From the NCBI RefSeq assembly GCF_000369805.1, contig NZ_KB850224.1:3864001-3928000 (forward strand): a DNA stretch of 64,000 bases, given 5' to 3'. This DNA is from Acinetobacter sp. NIPH 2100 (GTDB lineage Bacteria; Pseudomonadota; Gammaproteobacteria; Pseudomonadales; Moraxellaceae). The position numbers and the translations under genes were made by a program. A model generated the notes under the pieces. It did no database searches. It was given only the letters and a program-made list of their open reading frames with translations, and was not told where the DNA came from. Positions 45,216 to 54,276 of this stretch are shown in pieces; positions within the stretch are counted from its first letter, which is position 1; each line of letters opens with the position of its first letter.

Positions 45216-46511
45216 ATGTCAAGTTGGTTTCCAAAATGGCAGCCGTATCAGGGGAAGATCGATCATCGCCCTGTTGCGACAAATGAATATTTACCGCCCT
45301 TACAAAGTGCGGTACTCGGGGTTCAACACGCATTTGCAATGTTTGGTGCAACGGTTCTTGCGCCATTATTGATGGGCTTTAGTCCGAACCTTGCCATCTT
45401 AATGTCAGGGATCTGTACCATCATTTTCTTCCTGATCACGGGTGGACGTGTACCGAGTTACCTAGGCTCAAGTTTTGCATTTATCGGTGTGGTTGCTGCA
45501 GCGACAGGCCATATCACGGGATCAGGTGCCAACCCAAATCTTTCTGTAGCCTTAGGCGGTATCGTGGCCTGCGGTATTTTTTATGCTTTGATCGGTTTTG
45601 CGGTCATGCTCACTGGTACACGTTGGATCGAAAAACTGATGCCACCGGTGGTGACTGGCGCGATCGTAATGATCATTGGGCTTAACCTTGCACCTGTCAC
45701 CATCAAAGGCGTTGCAGGACAGCCTTTTGAAATGTGGATGGCACTCATTACTGTACTCAGTATGGGAATCATTGCAGTGTTTACCAAAGGCCTATTACAG
45801 CGGTTATTGCTACTGGTGGGCCTGCTGATCGCCTATGCGATTTATGCCATTGCAACCAATGTTTTAGGCTATGGCAAACCGATCGATTTCTCCCAAATCG
45901 CAGCAGCGCCATGGTTCGGTATTCCAAGCTTTTCACATCCAACTTTTGATTTAAATGCGATTCTGATCATTGCGCCAGTCGCACTGATTTTAGTGGCAGA
46001 GAATCTTGGTCATATCAAAGCAGTGGGTGCAATGACTGGTGAAAATCTTACGCCACAATTGGGCAAAGCTTTTGTTGCCGATGGTTTGGCCACAACGCTA
46101 TCGGGTAGTGTTGGCGCGCCTGGCATGACCACCTATGGTGAAAACATTGGTGTGATGGCAGTGACCCGTGTTTATTCCACAATTGTGTTTGTGATCGCTG
46201 GTGTCTTTGCGATTTTCTTGGGTCTGTCTCCTAAATTTGGCGCAGTGATTAGCACCATCCCAACAGCAGTCCTCACGGGTGCTTCGATCGTGGTATTTGG
46301 TTTAATTACCATTGCAGGTGCGAAAATCTGGATCGAAAATAAAGTCGATTTCTCAAATAATAAAAATCTCATCATCGCCTCTGTCACCATTATTTTAGGG
46401 GCAGGTAACTTTGAATTACTGTTTGGTAGCTTCAATTTAGGTGGTATTGGTACCGCCACCTTTGCTGCGATTTTCCTCAACTTGTTGTTTAGTTTAAAAG
46501 ATAAAAATTAA
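45216..46511 (+). CDS. NCS2 family uracil/xanthine permease (RutG/UraA-like)
   Basis: Proton symporter for nucleobases in the inner membrane, 431 residues with about fourteen hydrophobic segments. AVLGVQHAFAMFGATVLAPLLMG and ITGGRVPSYLGSSFAFIGVV match the RutG/UraA opening, and the ILVAENLGHIKAVGAMTG segment with its conserved Glu is the substrate-site helix; SGSVGAPGMTTYGENIGVMAVT is the second binding segment. The rut operon is not nearby, so general uracil uptake is the safest reading. Confidence 0.92.
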   Translation: MSSWFPKWQPYQGKIDHRPVATNEYLPPLQSAVLGVQHAFAMFGATVLAPLLMGFSPNLAILMSGICTIIFFLITGGRVPSYLGSSFAFIGVVAAATGHITGSGANPNLSVALGGIVACGIFYALIGFAVMLTGTRWIEKLMPPVVTGAIVMIIGLNLAPVTIKGVAGQPFEMWMALITVLSMGIIAVFTKGLLQRLLLLVGLLIAYAIYAIATNVLGYGKPIDFSQIAAAPWFGIPSFSHPTFDLNAILIIAPVALILVAENLGHIKAVGAMTGENLTPQLGKAFVADGLATTLSGSVGAPGMTTYGENIGVMAVTRVYSTIVFVIAGVFAIFLGLSPKFGAVISTIPTAVLTGASIVVFGLITIAGAKIWIENKVDFSNNKNLIIASVTIILGAGNFELLFGSFNLGGIGTATFAAIFLNLLFSLKDKN

Positions 46512-46518
46512 AAGATTG

Positions 46519-46543
46519 AAGGCAGCTGAGGCTGCCTTTTTTT
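46519..46543 (+). terminator. Rho-independent terminator after the permease
   Basis: AAGGCAGC pairs with GCTGCCTT over TGAG, followed by a run of seven T. Confidence 0.9.
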
Positions 46544-46619
46544 GCACCACAATAATGCCCTATCTTTATTTAGCGCCTTTTTAGTATGATGGCTTTTTAT
46601 ATTTCAATACGTTGCCATC

Positions 46620-47510
46620 ATGCGTTTTGATTTTTTTGATTTACAATTATTTCTGCATATCGTCAGCACTGGCAGTCTCACCAAAGGGGCTGAACGTTCT
46701 GCAATTTCGCTGCAAGCGGCCAGTGAACGGATTAAAAAACTCGAACATTACTTCGATACCGCCTTATTTATTCGACAGACCTCTGGGGTTGAACTCACGA
46801 CGGCAGGACATGCTTTGGCTGAACATGCACACCGTTTGATTGGACAAAAAAATCAACTTGAACACGAGATGCAACGCTTTCGGCAACAACCGCCCGAATC
46901 ATTAACCCTGTGGTGTAACTCTTCTGCACAAAGTGAATATCTGCCACCGCTGTTACCACAATTTCTAATGCGCCATGCAGAAATGAATATCGATCTGCAT
47001 GAAGCAGAAAGTTCTGAAATCGTCGCGGCACTGAGCAAAGGCATTGCCAAACTCGGCTTGGTGTCCAGTTTTTTTGATACTCAACATTTACAGACACAGG
47101 AATTTGCCAGCGATCCTCTGGTGTTGATCTGCCCTGCGGTCCATGCCTTAGCTCAGCATAGGTCGTTGAATCTGGTCGAGGCACTGAGTTATGGCTTTAT
47201 TGGGCTGATGCCACATCATTCTTTGCAACAATCGATTGAAACCCAAGCCAAATTGCTCGGCTTTAATATCCAATACCGTTTGCGCTTACCTAATTTTGCT
47301 GCGATTGCAGAGGTAGTCGCCAAAGGCGTTGGTATCGCCATTATGCCTGCCCGTGCTGCACAACGTTTACAACCCGACTATCATTTCCACATGGTTCAAT
47401 TATTAGGTGCATGGGCCAATCGCAAGCTGCTGTTGGCAACACAAGATTTCAGTCAACTGCCCGAAAATTATCAGCAATTTTCTGAGTTTCTGTTACAGCA
47501 TCGTCCTTAG
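46620..47510 (+). CDS. LysR family transcriptional regulator
   Basis: A 296-residue LysR-type protein. The HTH lies at about 3-60 (FDLQLFLHIVSTGSLTKGAE, then RSAISLQAASERIKKLEHYF), and the effector domain follows. It converges with the TauE/SafE exporter, 12 bp between stops. LysR proteins usually act on a divergent neighbour; the gene on the left is co-directional, so no target is obvious, though the convergent exporter is a candidate. Confidence 0.92.
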   Translation: MRFDFFDLQLFLHIVSTGSLTKGAERSAISLQAASERIKKLEHYFDTALFIRQTSGVELTTAGHALAEHAHRLIGQKNQLEHEMQRFRQQPPESLTLWCNSSAQSEYLPPLLPQFLMRHAEMNIDLHEAESSEIVAALSKGIAKLGLVSSFFDTQHLQTQEFASDPLVLICPAVHALAQHRSLNLVEALSYGFIGLMPHHSLQQSIETQAKLLGFNIQYRLRLPNFAAIAEVVAKGVGIAIMPARAAQRLQPDYHFHMVQLLGAWANRKLLLATQDFSQLPENYQQFSEFLLQHRP

Positions 47511-47522
47511 TTCATAGCAAGA

Positions 47523-48254
47523 TTAATGTGACAGCATATATCCACCTAACGCCACCAAGCCGATAAAAAATAAACGGCGGAAACGTTGTTCATTCAGTTG
47601 ATAGCGAATTTTTTTACCCAACCACATCCCAACCAAAGCTGCCACCAAAGCCACAACCGATAGACGATAATCCAATGTGATCCCCTGCATCGGGTTATGG
47701 TGTAAAAATACGGCCAAGCAAATGGTGGACACGGTAAAGGTCAATCCTAAAGCCTGAACCAGCTCATCACGTTTCAGATGCAAAGACTGCAAATAAGGTA
47801 CGACTGGAATAATGACCACACCTGTTGCGACAGTCACCGCACCACCGATATAACCCACCAAAGGGGATAACCAACGTTCATGCGCTGCCAAATGAGGTAG
47901 ATTTTTGACACATAGACCATACAGGCCATAGAGCACCAACATGCTGCCTAATAATATTTCACTGGTCTTGCCATGACTCTGGCTTAAGGTCGGTAAGAAA
48001 CTCCAGATCGACCCTACTACGATTCCAACCAGTAAAGTCCAGAAGCGGCGAATAAATAACCACACCCGACCTTCTGCAAACAACTGCCAAATATTGGTAA
48101 TCATCGAAGGAACAATAAGTAGCGATGCTGCCTGAAACGGACTCATGGCAATCGTGAGCAGTCCCATCGAGACCGCAGGTAAACCCAAGCCGATCATGCC
48201 TTTAATCATGCCCGCAAAGACAAATACCATCACAATGATTGCTAAAAAAGTCAC
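47523..48254 (-). CDS. TauE/SafE family sulfite/organosulfonate exporter
   Basis: Integral membrane protein of 243 residues with about eight hydrophobic segments in two homologous halves (GMIKGMIGLGLPAVSMGLLT in the first, VGYIGGAVTVATGVVIIPVVPYL in the second), the TauE/SafE pattern. Export of sulfur-containing anions is the family role; this member's substrate is unknown. A CTCCGA-CGTAACA-TCGGAG hairpin lies in its leader (48262-48280). It converges with the LysR gene. Confidence 0.88.
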   Translation of the reverse strand: MTFLAIIVMVFVFAGMIKGMIGLGLPAVSMGLLTIAMSPFQAASLLIVPSMITNIWQLFAEGRVWLFIRRFWTLLVGIVVGSIWSFLPTLSQSHGKTSEILLGSMLVLYGLYGLCVKNLPHLAAHERWLSPLVGYIGGAVTVATGVVIIPVVPYLQSLHLKRDELVQALGLTFTVSTICLAVFLHHNPMQGITLDYRLSVVALVAALVGMWLGKKIRYQLNEQRFRRLFFIGLVALGGYMLSH

Positions 48255-48334
48255 GCCGAATCTCCGATGTTACGTCGGAGTTATGCTACGAAAAAAATGG
48301 ACGCTTGCCCTATTCTTATTTTTAGGAGTAGGCC

Positions 48335-49624
48335 TCAGGCAGAGCTTGAGGCTGTTTTATATTTATCTTCCAAAACATTACTAATAATGCTTTCAATCAT
48401 CCAGACTCGATACAGGCTATTAAACACATAGCTCTGCCCGTCGATGCGTAATTCTAGTACCGGAAAATCTGGCTGATGCTTTTGCTGACACAATTCATCA
48501 TTCTGTTTTAGCAAAGCTTCAACATCTTGTTCGGTGATGCTTTCAATCTCTAAGCGTTTTTGCATGCGTTGGAAATGTGCTTTAAATGACAAGTCTTTGC
48601 CCCGCGTCCACACCCCTTCAAAAATCTGATGGATACAATCCACTTGCTGTTCTTCTGGCACACTATAAAACAGTCGCGCCATTTCATAGGTTGCTTCTTT
48701 GGTTGGACGACAGAATGGGGTAAATGCCACTTGGGTACGCTTGGAGACACGAGTCGCAAGACTCCAGTCAAACCAGTCGCGTCCATGATAGCTCAGGGGA
48801 TAGACCTTCAACTGGATATTATAATAATTGGCCAACTCTTCTTTGATATAGGCCAATAATAACCAACTCATCGGGTCTTCAAGCGCAATATACAGATCCA
48901 ATTCAGGATGCAAAGCTTGAACTTCTGCCAAAGCTTCACCATCGTTAATCAAATGCTCACGCCATTCGATATGATTGATCAGGAAAATTGGATTTCCGGT
49001 CAGTAATTTTTGTTGTTTCAAACGGCGAGTCAGACGCAATAGATCATCGACCGCTTGGTATTTACGCTCACCAAATTCAAAATAACTGGCCGCAACAGGC
49101 ACATCTTTAAAAATACGTTCAGGATAATCTTGAGGGCTTTGATGCTGGCTTGCCATTGCGTATAAGGTACGCAATTTGCCATATTGTTGCTGCCATAGCA
49201 TATGGAACACATCTTCAAGCAAATGTAAGAAGTTTTGTTCACGTAACGGGGTATTTCGAAGAATGGTTTCAGCTTGTTGTAATGCTTCTGCGCTGGGGAT
49301 TTCTGGGGTGTCATCGAAGCCAAAACGGTGTTGTTTGGCCAGAATTTTGGCATCATTTAGACAATAGCTTTGCCAATCCTGCTTGGACATCTCGTTCGGA
49401 GGTTCAGCATCTTGCCTGGAAATAATCACTTTTAAAGGTTTCAACTCATCACTCAAAATTTCATTGAGCTGATCCAGTTGTTGTACCGCAAGATAGCTAT
49501 AAACATCGTCCAGACGCAGGTAAATACTCAAACCCTGTTCCGTGGGTAACACCGCCTGACGCGAAGGTTTCTGATAGAACCAACTCGATCGAATGGGGTC
49601 AAACCAACGACGTAACAAAGACAT
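48335..49624 (-). CDS. Double DsbA-fold (HCCA isomerase-like) protein
   Basis: A 429-residue cytoplasmic protein that appears to contain two DsbA-like thioredoxin domains with helical inserts. Each copy opens with a strand/loop of similar kind: LSIYLRLDDVYSYLAVQQLD near residue 31 and LDLYIALEDPMSWLLLAYIK near residue 240. No CxxC motif is present, so it is not a disulfide oxidoreductase; the fold group includes 2-hydroxychromene-2-carboxylate isomerase and kappa-class GST. Function unknown. It stands alone upstream of TauE/SafE, and a stem-loop overlaps its stop codon. Confidence 0.82.
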   Translation of the reverse strand: MSLLRRWFDPIRSSWFYQKPSRQAVLPTEQGLSIYLRLDDVYSYLAVQQLDQLNEILSDELKPLKVIISRQDAEPPNEMSKQDWQSYCLNDAKILAKQHRFGFDDTPEIPSAEALQQAETILRNTPLREQNFLHLLEDVFHMLWQQQYGKLRTLYAMASQHQSPQDYPERIFKDVPVAASYFEFGERKYQAVDDLLRLTRRLKQQKLLTGNPIFLINHIEWREHLINDGEALAEVQALHPELDLYIALEDPMSWLLLAYIKEELANYYNIQLKVYPLSYHGRDWFDWSLATRVSKRTQVAFTPFCRPTKEATYEMARLFYSVPEEQQVDCIHQIFEGVWTRGKDLSFKAHFQRMQKRLEIESITEQDVEALLKQNDELCQQKHQPDFPVLELRIDGQSYVFNSLYRVWMIESIISNVLEDKYKTASSSA

Positions 49625-49767
49625 GTCGATAGCCTCTAATGGTCATAAATTTATAAATGGAAAAGTTTTTTCAAACTTGTGCTCTAACAAGTGAGCCAAT
49701 AAGTGTATTCAGTATCTTATAAAATGAGAAAAAAGTCCCCCTTAATTGAAAGAGGGACTAAATGGGA

Positions 49768-51597
49768 TTACAAAACTCGTACTGCGCCTTTGGCTGCACT
49801 GGTCGAATGCATTGCGTAAATCTTCAATGACTTAGACACTTTACGTTTACGCTCTTCGGCAGGATGCCAGCCTTTTGCGTCCTGAACGGTACGGCGATGA
49901 GCCATCGTTGCATCATCGATATCAAGGTGAATAGTACGATTCGGAATATCAATTTCAATGGTATCGCCATCTTCCACCAAGCCAATCGCACCACCTTCTG
50001 CTGCTTCTGGTGACACGTGACCGATCGACAAACCTGATGAACCGCCCGAGAAGCGACCATCGGTAATCAAGGCACAGTCTTTACCTAAACCTTTTGATTT
50101 GAGGTAACTGGTTGGATACAACATTTCCTGCATCCCTGGTCCACCGCGTGGTCCTTCGTAGCGAATCACCACGATGTCACCTGCAACGATTTTATGATCC
50201 AAAATCGCTTCTACCGCAGCATCTTGGCTTTCAAAAACGCGTGCTGTACCCGTAAATTTAAGAATTGACTCATCCACACCCGCTGTTTTTACGATACAGC
50301 CATCTAATGCGATGTTACCGTAGAGAACGGCCAAACCACCGTCTTTAGAGAAAGCATGTTCAGCATTGCGAATCACACCATTTTCACGGTCACCGTCTAA
50401 AGTTGAATAATAACGGTTTTGCGAGAACGCCACTTGCGTTGGAATGCCACCCGGCGATGAACGATAGAATTCATAAACATCCGCATCTTCAGTACGGATA
50501 ATATCCCACTTGTCTAATGCATCTTTTAGGGTTGGTTCATGTACTGTCGGGCATGAGGTCTTTAATAGATGTGCACGATCAAGTTCACCCAAGATTGCCA
50601 TGATGCCACCTGCACGGTGTACATCTTCCATGTGCACGTCTTGTTTTGCTGGTGCAACTTTTGACAATACAGGCACTTGGCGAGACAAACGGTCGATATC
50701 ATCCATGGTGAAATCAACTTCTGCTTCATGTGCAGCTGCGAGTAAATGCAACACCGTATTGGTAGAGCCACCCATTGCAATATCAAGCGTCATGGCATTT
50801 TCAAACGCGTCTTTGGTTGCGATTGAACGTGGCAAGATGCTGTCATCATTTTGTTCATAATAGCGTTTCGCCAATTCCACAACCAAACGACCTGCTCTTA
50901 GGAACAGTTTTTCACGATTGGCATGCGTCGCAACGATTGAACCATTACCCGGTAAAGATAAACCTAAGGCTTCAGTTAAACAGTTCATTGAGTTTGCCGT
51001 GAACATCCCTGAACATGAACCACAGGTTGGACATGCTGAACGTTCAAATGCAGCAACTTCTTCATCGGTATAGCTTTCATCTGCTGCAACCACCATGGCA
51101 TCAACAAGGTCAATCGCCTTTTCATCACCACGGAATTTGACTTTACCTGCTTCCATCGGACCGCCAGACACGAACACCACAGGGATGTTCAGGCGCATCG
51201 CTGCCATCAACATTCCCGGAGTGATCTTGTCACAGTTCGAGATACACACCATCGCATCGGCACAGTGTGCATTGACCATGTATTCTACAGAATCGGCAAT
51301 CAAATCACGTGATGGCAGTGAATACAGCATCCCGTCATGACCCATGGCAATGCCGTCATCTACGGCAATGGTATTAAATTCTTTCGCGACACCACCAGAA
51401 GCTTCAATTTCTCTCGCAACAAGTTGACCTAAATCTTTAAGATGCACGTGACCTGGAACAAATTGGGTAAATGAGTTGACCACCGCAATAATTGGCTTGC
51501 CAAAATCTTCATCTTTCATACCAGTCGCACGCCATAAACCGCGTGCGCCAGCCATATTTCTTCCATGTGTTGATGTTTTCGAACGATAATCAGGCAT
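49768..51597 (-). CDS. ilvD: Dihydroxy-acid dehydratase
   Basis: Iron-sulfur dehydratase of the branched-chain amino acid and pantothenate pathways. Cysteine ligands lie in ISNCDKITPGM and CPTCGSCSGMFTANSMNCL; GRFSGGSSGLSIGHVSPEA is the C-terminal active-site signature. The 609-residue length matches the long, E. coli-like IlvD. It is monocistronic, divergent from fmt across 210 bp. Confidence 0.97.
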   Translation of the reverse strand: MPDYRSKTSTHGRNMAGARGLWRATGMKDEDFGKPIIAVVNSFTQFVPGHVHLKDLGQLVAREIEASGGVAKEFNTIAVDDGIAMGHDGMLYSLPSRDLIADSVEYMVNAHCADAMVCISNCDKITPGMLMAAMRLNIPVVFVSGGPMEAGKVKFRGDEKAIDLVDAMVVAADESYTDEEVAAFERSACPTCGSCSGMFTANSMNCLTEALGLSLPGNGSIVATHANREKLFLRAGRLVVELAKRYYEQNDDSILPRSIATKDAFENAMTLDIAMGGSTNTVLHLLAAAHEAEVDFTMDDIDRLSRQVPVLSKVAPAKQDVHMEDVHRAGGIMAILGELDRAHLLKTSCPTVHEPTLKDALDKWDIIRTEDADVYEFYRSSPGGIPTQVAFSQNRYYSTLDGDRENGVIRNAEHAFSKDGGLAVLYGNIALDGCIVKTAGVDESILKFTGTARVFESQDAAVEAILDHKIVAGDIVVIRYEGPRGGPGMQEMLYPTSYLKSKGLGKDCALITDGRFSGGSSGLSIGHVSPEAAEGGAIGLVEDGDTIEIDIPNRTIHLDIDDATMAHRRTVQDAKGWHPAEERKRKVSKSLKIYAMHSTSAAKGAVRVL

Positions 51598-51807
51598 TTT
51601 GTATTCCCAACAAGTGTGTGCTCGAGAAAAATAGGACTTTCTCTCTGGCGAAATGATACTGAGCTCTTTGCATCATACTACAAGTTATCGTTTAACAGAT
51701 GACCAACAGGCCTATCTTTTTTTGCTCAAAAGCAATTCATGCCCTGAATTAGGGGCTCGTCGCTTTTTCGCTTATAATTTGAGATAAGTTTTATTTGGAT
51801 TCCATTT

Positions 51808-52770
51808 GTGAAAATCATTTTTGCTGGTACGCCTGAATTTGCGGCAACCGCATTGGCGGCATTATTAAAAACATCCCACCAGATCATTGCGGTTTATACC
51901 CAACCTGACCGTAAATCAGGGCGTGGGCAAAAATTAACGCCATCTCCTGTTAAACAATTAGCACTCGAACACGGTTTACCTGTTTATCAACCTTTGAATT
52001 TTAAAGCATCTACGGAAGACGGCTTGGCAGCGCGACAAGAACTTGCCACACTAGGCGCAGATGTGATGGTGGTCGCAGCTTATGGCTTGATTTTACCGCA
52101 AGCTGTTTTAGATACACCGAAATACGGTTGTTTAAATATTCATGGTTCATTGCTACCACGCTGGCGTGGTGCTGCCCCAATTCAACGTGCGATTGCCACA
52201 GGTGATGCAGAAACTGGCATTACCATCATGCAAATGGCTGCAGGTTTAGATACTGGCGATATGATGTATAAAACTTATTGCCCAATTACTGCGGAAGATA
52301 CCTCTGCCAGCTTGCATGACAAATTGGCTGCTCAAGGTGCAGAAGCGATTTGTGCTGTGCTTGAATCCGAACAAAGCTTGCAAAGCTTCATCGAGAAACG
52401 TGAAGTGCAAGATGAAGCACTCTCCGTCTATGCACACAAATTGGTGAAAGCAGAAGCACGGATTGATTGGAGTATGGATGCGATTCAAATTGATCGTAAT
52501 ATTCGTGCTTTTAATCCTTGGCCCGTGGCGTTTATCCAGCTGGATGAAAATAATGCCTTACGTGTATGGGGTTCTGCACTTTCACAGCATAGTAAAACCG
52601 ATGCACAAGCGGGTGAGATCCTTGCCATTGATAAACAAGGCGTTCACGTTGCCTGTGGCGACAATACCGCAGTGTGCTTAACCAGCTTGCAATGGCCAGG
52701 CGCTAAAGCCCTCAATCCAGTACAAATTGCCCAAACCCAGAAATTACATATTGGACAAATTCTCCCATGA
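51808..52770 (+). CDS. fmt: Methionyl-tRNA formyltransferase
   Basis: Formylates initiator Met-tRNA using 10-formyltetrahydrofolate. The signature NIHGSLLPRWRGAAPIQRAI carries the catalytic Asn-His, and the N-terminal MKIIFAGTPEFAA is typical. The C-terminal OB-like domain (about 205-310) binds tRNA. GTG start at 51808, 320 residues. It overlaps rsmB by 4 bp. Peptide deformylase, often adjacent, is not upstream here. Confidence 0.97.
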   Translation: MKIIFAGTPEFAATALAALLKTSHQIIAVYTQPDRKSGRGQKLTPSPVKQLALEHGLPVYQPLNFKASTEDGLAARQELATLGADVMVVAAYGLILPQAVLDTPKYGCLNIHGSLLPRWRGAAPIQRAIATGDAETGITIMQMAAGLDTGDMMYKTYCPITAEDTSASLHDKLAAQGAEAICAVLESEQSLQSFIEKREVQDEALSVYAHKLVKAEARIDWSMDAIQIDRNIRAFNPWPVAFIQLDENNALRVWGSALSQHSKTDAQAGEILAIDKQGVHVACGDNTAVCLTSLQWPGAKALNPVQIAQTQKLHIGQILP

Positions 52771-54074
52771 GCCAATCGAATCAATCATCTGCAAAAAATT
52801 TGAATCTTCGTGCCCAAGTGGTCAAAACACTTTTGGCTGTTCAAAATGGGCAATCTTTGACTTCCGTTTTGAATCAACATATCAATATCGTTTCTGAACG
52901 TGACCGTAGTTTATATCATGAACTTACTTTAGGCTGTTTACGCCAATGGTATTCGTTAAAAGCAATTACCCTACCATTGCTCACAAAACCATTAGACAAT
53001 GAAGCACTCGAAAGTTGTTTATATCTTGGTTTATATCAAATTTTATGTACGCGTATTCCTGTACATGCTGCAATTTCAGAAACGGTAAATGCTGCTAAGC
53101 AACTCGGTTTCGAGCCAATGAGTGGTTTGGTCAATGCGATTCTGCGTCGTGTTTCACGTGAAACAGCTGAATTTGAAACAGCGTTGAATAATACGCATGG
53201 TTTACCAAGTTGGTTATTCAAACGCCTCAAAAAAGATTGGCCTGAGCAAGCAGAGTCTCTATGCCAAGCCTTAAAACAAGTCGCGCCACTGACCCTGCGC
53301 GTTAATGAACGCCAAGTCAGCCGTAACGAATATTTAGAGATTTTGGACGAAGAGCAAATTGATGCTCGTCCTTGCCTGCTTTCAGATGTTGGTATTGTTT
53401 TGGAGCAAACGGGCAATATTACCCATTTACCAGGTTTCGAAGAAGGTGGCTTTTCTGTTCAGGATGAACATGCACAACTGTGCGCGATGCTGTTACCCAA
53501 CTTAGATGACCAAGTGGTTGTCGATGCATGTGCTGCACCGGGTGGTAAAACTGCACACATTCTTGAGCGCTTTAACCCGAAAAAACTGATTGCACTCGAT
53601 CATGATGCAAAACGTTTACTACGTGTTTCTGAAAATTTAGAACGTCTTGCCCTAGATCAACCTAATGTTGAGATTATTACCGCAGATGCCACCACTTGGC
53701 AGGCACAGGAACTTGTCGATTGTATCGTACTGGATGCGCCTTGTTCCGCGACAGGCGTGATTCGTCGTCATCCTGATATTCGCCTGCTCAGACAATCAAC
53801 CGATATCGCGCAGACTGTGGCCTTACAGCAACAGATTTTGCAGCAGATGTGGCAACAACTTAAAGTAGGTGGCACTTTACTGTATATCACCTGCTCGATT
53901 CTCAAAGCTGAAAATGAGCAGCAAATGGCGGCATTCTTTGCGGAACATGCCGATGCCGAAGAAATCAAAATCAATGCAGATTGGGGTATTGAACAGACTT
54001 ATGGTCGTCAATTATTACCTTCTGCGCAATCTGGTGATGGTTTCTATTATTGCCGAATTAAAAAATTGGCTTAA
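52767..54074 (+). CDS. rsmB: 16S rRNA m5C967 methyltransferase
   Basis: Methylates C967 of 16S rRNA using SAM. An N-terminal NusB-like RNA-binding domain (about 10-140) precedes the Rossmann methyltransferase domain with VVDACAAPGGKTAHIL (SAM site), DAPCSATGVIRRHPD (catalytic Cys) and YITCSILKAENEQQ (second Cys). Length is 435. It overlaps fmt by 4 bp, as in the conserved fmt-rsmB pair, and is followed by a bidirectional terminator. Confidence 0.97.
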   Translation: MSQSNQSSAKNLNLRAQVVKTLLAVQNGQSLTSVLNQHINIVSERDRSLYHELTLGCLRQWYSLKAITLPLLTKPLDNEALESCLYLGLYQILCTRIPVHAAISETVNAAKQLGFEPMSGLVNAILRRVSRETAEFETALNNTHGLPSWLFKRLKKDWPEQAESLCQALKQVAPLTLRVNERQVSRNEYLEILDEEQIDARPCLLSDVGIVLEQTGNITHLPGFEEGGFSVQDEHAQLCAMLLPNLDDQVVVDACAAPGGKTAHILERFNPKKLIALDHDAKRLLRVSENLERLALDQPNVEIITADATTWQAQELVDCIVLDAPCSATGVIRRHPDIRLLRQSTDIAQTVALQQQILQQMWQQLKVGGTLLYITCSILKAENEQQMAAFFAEHADAEEIKINADWGIEQTYGRQLLPSAQSGDGFYYCRIKKLA

Positions 54075-54081
54075 TCAAAAT

Positions 54082-54111
54082 AAAAAAGCAGGCTTTGAAG
54101 CCTGCTTTTTT
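54082..54111. terminator. Bidirectional terminator between rsmB and metS
   Basis: AAAAAAGCAGGC pairs with GCCTGCTTTTTT over TTTGAA, with A and T runs on both sides. Confidence 0.9.
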
Positions 54112-54122
54112 ATTCATTCAAT

Positions 54123-54266
54123 TTAGAGCGTATGCTGATCTTTGACTTCTTCCAGAACATCATCGAGTTCTTCTGGATGTTTGGATAAGTGCAGAATAGA
54201 CAATGCTAATCCGCCCCATAAAAACACCATTGAAATCACCATCATTACGATTGCTGAAGTATTCAT
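54123..54266 (-). CDS. metS: MetS-type small subunit of NSS amino acid transporter
   Basis: A 47-residue single-helix membrane protein, MNTSAIVMMVISMVFLWGGL followed by ALSILHLSKHPEELDD, matching the MetS family of small subunits that accompany MetP methionine/alanine importers. I use the ATG at 54266, since residues upstream to 54320 lie inside the larger gene and lack membrane character. It starts 10 bp after the transporter's stop on the same strand, so they are cotranscribed. Confidence 0.85.
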   Translation of the reverse strand: MNTSAIVMMVISMVFLWGGLALSILHLSKHPEELDDVLEEVKDQHTL

Positions 54267-54276
54267 ATTTGTTCTC

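Noticed and set aside
42225..46511. A CRISPR array or prophage in the longer intergenic gaps
   Set aside because: No regularly spaced repeats, integrase or phage structural genes occur anywhere in the window.
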